Assembly: GCA_964035575.1 (NCBI GenBank)
Contig: OZ037867.1
Coordinates: 620,001 to 684,000, forward strand
Reading direction: 5' to 3'
Length of the DNA: 64,000 nucleotides
Source: Rhynchopus sp. YZ270_cl-10
Taxonomy: Eukaryota > Euglenozoa > Diplonemea > Diplonemida > Diplonemidae
The notes beneath the pieces were generated by a model. It made no database searches. It saw only the letters and a list, made by a program, of their open reading frames with translations, and was not told the origin of the DNA. Both the position numbers and the translations under genes were made by a program. Shown piece by piece: positions 62,990 to 64,000 of the stretch. Each line of letters begins with the position of its first letter. The first letter of the stretch is position 1.

Positions 62990-63078
62990 CAGGGGATTAC
63001 GCTCCACGTGTGTAACGTATGGATATCCATACGTGAATTGTTTTTGAAAAGGTGGAATCCATAGTTGCGTAATCCCTG
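62990..63078. mobile_element. 89-bp hAT-type mini-element, 8-bp TSD
   Basis: Inverted CAGGG(G)ATTACGC ends and a perfect 8-bp duplication AACCCATC (62982-62989, 63079-63086). The middle holds CGTATGGATATCCATACG, a perfect 18-bp palindrome. Confidence 0.8.
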
Positions 63079-63567
63079 AACCCATCCAATACCAGAATTT
63101 TCGCAATATTCCACGAAGGAATTTCCCAGTCATCGATCTCTCTCACTCCATCACTCCATCACTCCATACAACAGGGACACAAAAAACAACCACACATACA
63201 AAAAGCCTATTCTCGGGCTTTTTTTTTCGTTTTTTTTTCCGTTTTTCTTTTTGTATTGACACACCGTTGTTCCCCCTCCCCTTTTTTTTCTATCAGGGGA
63301 AACTCATTTATTTGGGTTTACAAATACACACCAAACGTTGCCCTTAAGGTACAACAAGGGGGGGTTGGGGCAAGCGTTGTGGGTACCACACGACACAACA
63401 CAACACAGCTGAACTTTTTTTTTTTGGACTTGTCTTCTTCCTTACTTTCCCCTCCCCCCCCTCACCCCCCTCGCCTCCCCCCCTGAGGGGGGGCCCTCTC
63501 TATCTCTGCCTTTGTTGTTAAAATTCCAGGCTGTAGGCTGTAGGGCGTATTTGAAGTCAATTTTGTG
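63079..63567. other. 5' flank of phosphatase gene
   Basis: No gene. T- and C-rich with CCTCCCCCCCC tracts; ends with TTAAAATTCCAG (AG at 63528-63529), a likely acceptor 38 nt before the next ATG. Confidence 0.45.
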
Positions 63568-64000
63568 ATGACTGAGGCGTATGATGGAGGGCATGAGTAC
63601 TGCGGTGTGAGCAAGGTGTTGGTCGAACCAGGCTCTCGAGATGACAACGATGAAATAGTTCGGATGATGGTTTCTCGCAAATTGGACCGCAAATGCGGTG
63701 CAAAACGCTTGGCTTTCAAATGCGATAAAGGCCTCCGAAGCTTAGAACCCGTTGAAAAGGCGAACAAAGAATTACCAAGAAAAGACAAAGATGAATCATT
63801 CGCAACGCAGGTCCTTCCTTGGTTGTTTCTTGGCGGTGCTGTAGATGCGAATAAAGAAGCCTGTATACGATCCCACAAGATCACCCACATTGTAAACATG
63901 ACGCAAGAAACCCCCGGGTTAATACAATATGATTTCGTTCAGTATTTGAATATCACCGTCAGAGACCACAGCGACGAGCCGATTGGGGATTTTTTTGGGG
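63568..64000 (+). CDS. Dual-specificity protein phosphatase, 5' part, runs off the window
   Basis: 144 codons are visible from the ATG at 63568 to the window edge. The first 95 residues are unrecognised and contain charged clusters. From about residue 88 the frame shows the start of a DSP catalytic domain: QVLPWLFLGGAVDANKEA, then KITHIVNMTQETPG, QYLNITVRDHSDEPIGDFF. This matches the usual LP-LYLG...IThVlNv...Y-l-i-D....i--fF pattern. The catalytic HCxxGxxRS loop should lie about 30 residues further on, beyond the window. Such enzymes dephosphorylate Tyr and Ser/Thr, often on MAP kinases; the substrate cannot be inferred. The start codon is the first ATG after the AG at 63529. Confidence 0.8.
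   Translation, partial: MTEAYDGGHEYCGVSKVLVEPGSRDDNDEIVRMMVSRKLDRKCGAKRLAFKCDKGLRSLEPVEKANKELPRKDKDESFATQVLPWLFLGGAVDANKEACIRSHKITHIVNMTQETPGLIQYDFVQYLNITVRDHSDEPIGDFFG

Noticed and set aside
1-64000. CRISPR arrays, rRNA, tRNA or bacterial-type operons
   Set aside because: No regular repeat-spacer structure, no recognisable rRNA or complete tRNA; intron-bearing genes show the window is eukaryotic.

Overview
This is a eukaryotic (protist) nuclear window. GC-rich coding blocks sit in long AT-, homopolymer- and pyrimidine-rich intergenic DNA. Genes carry short GT-AG introns (57, 140, 155, 176, 228, 274 and 295 bp) and use the standard stop codons TAA, TAG and TGA. The gene set points to an aerobic, mitochondriate phagotroph or osmotroph: lysosomal-type chitobiase, branched-chain ketoacid dehydrogenase E1-beta, ribosomal protein eL24 and a haloalkane-dehalogenase-like hydrolase. 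Every gene I can support lies on the + strand, and nearly all have a pyrimidine tract plus AG 12-55 nt upstream of the ATG. That layout fits unidirectional, spliced-leader trans-spliced transcription units. A euglenozoan, perhaps a diplonemid because cis-introns and repeats are common, is my best guess. It is an inference: no SL RNA gene is visible.

Layout. 0-17 kb: chitobiase and a small Cys-rich membrane protein, separated by G-rich deserts, palindromic transposons, a 944-bp (GGGTACT)n array and a nest of foldback elements carrying tyrosine-recombinase-like scraps. 17-27.9 kb: more G-rich desert, a second member of the Cys-rich family, and clustered inverted-repeat elements, including one with clear hAT hallmarks. 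28-34 kb: three unrecognised protein genes. 34-39 kb: T-rich desert, then two tandem eL24 genes with identical exons. 39.5-41.3 kb: four-exon BCKDHB. 42.5-52 kb: a segmental duplication with two giant secreted or membrane proteins built of 3 and 4 carbohydrate-binding-like repeats. 53.8 kb: dehalogenase-like gene, preceded by a third copy of the giant genes' upstream DNA. 55-58.5 kb: hAT and foldback elements. 58.8-60.6 kb: a BAG plus small-heat-shock-protein fusion. 61.4-62.7 kb: a hAT-like element nested in another. 63.6 kb to end: 5' part of a dual-specificity phosphatase.

The most interesting unexplained signals are: (1) about 20 dispersed copies of a short stem-loop with loop ACGAGAG followed by TTCATCTT, with compensatory stem changes and all copies found on the same strand as the genes; (2) a set of palindromic elements of 68-1025 bp, each flanked by a perfect 5-bp target duplication; (3) insertion of two hAT-like elements and one 5-bp-TSD element into copies of that stem-loop; (4) the large duplicated extracellular proteins and the two-member Cys-rich membrane protein family. 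The genes do not form an obvious pathway. Three products look extracellular or surface-related, which suggests glycan binding and digestion, but this is inference.
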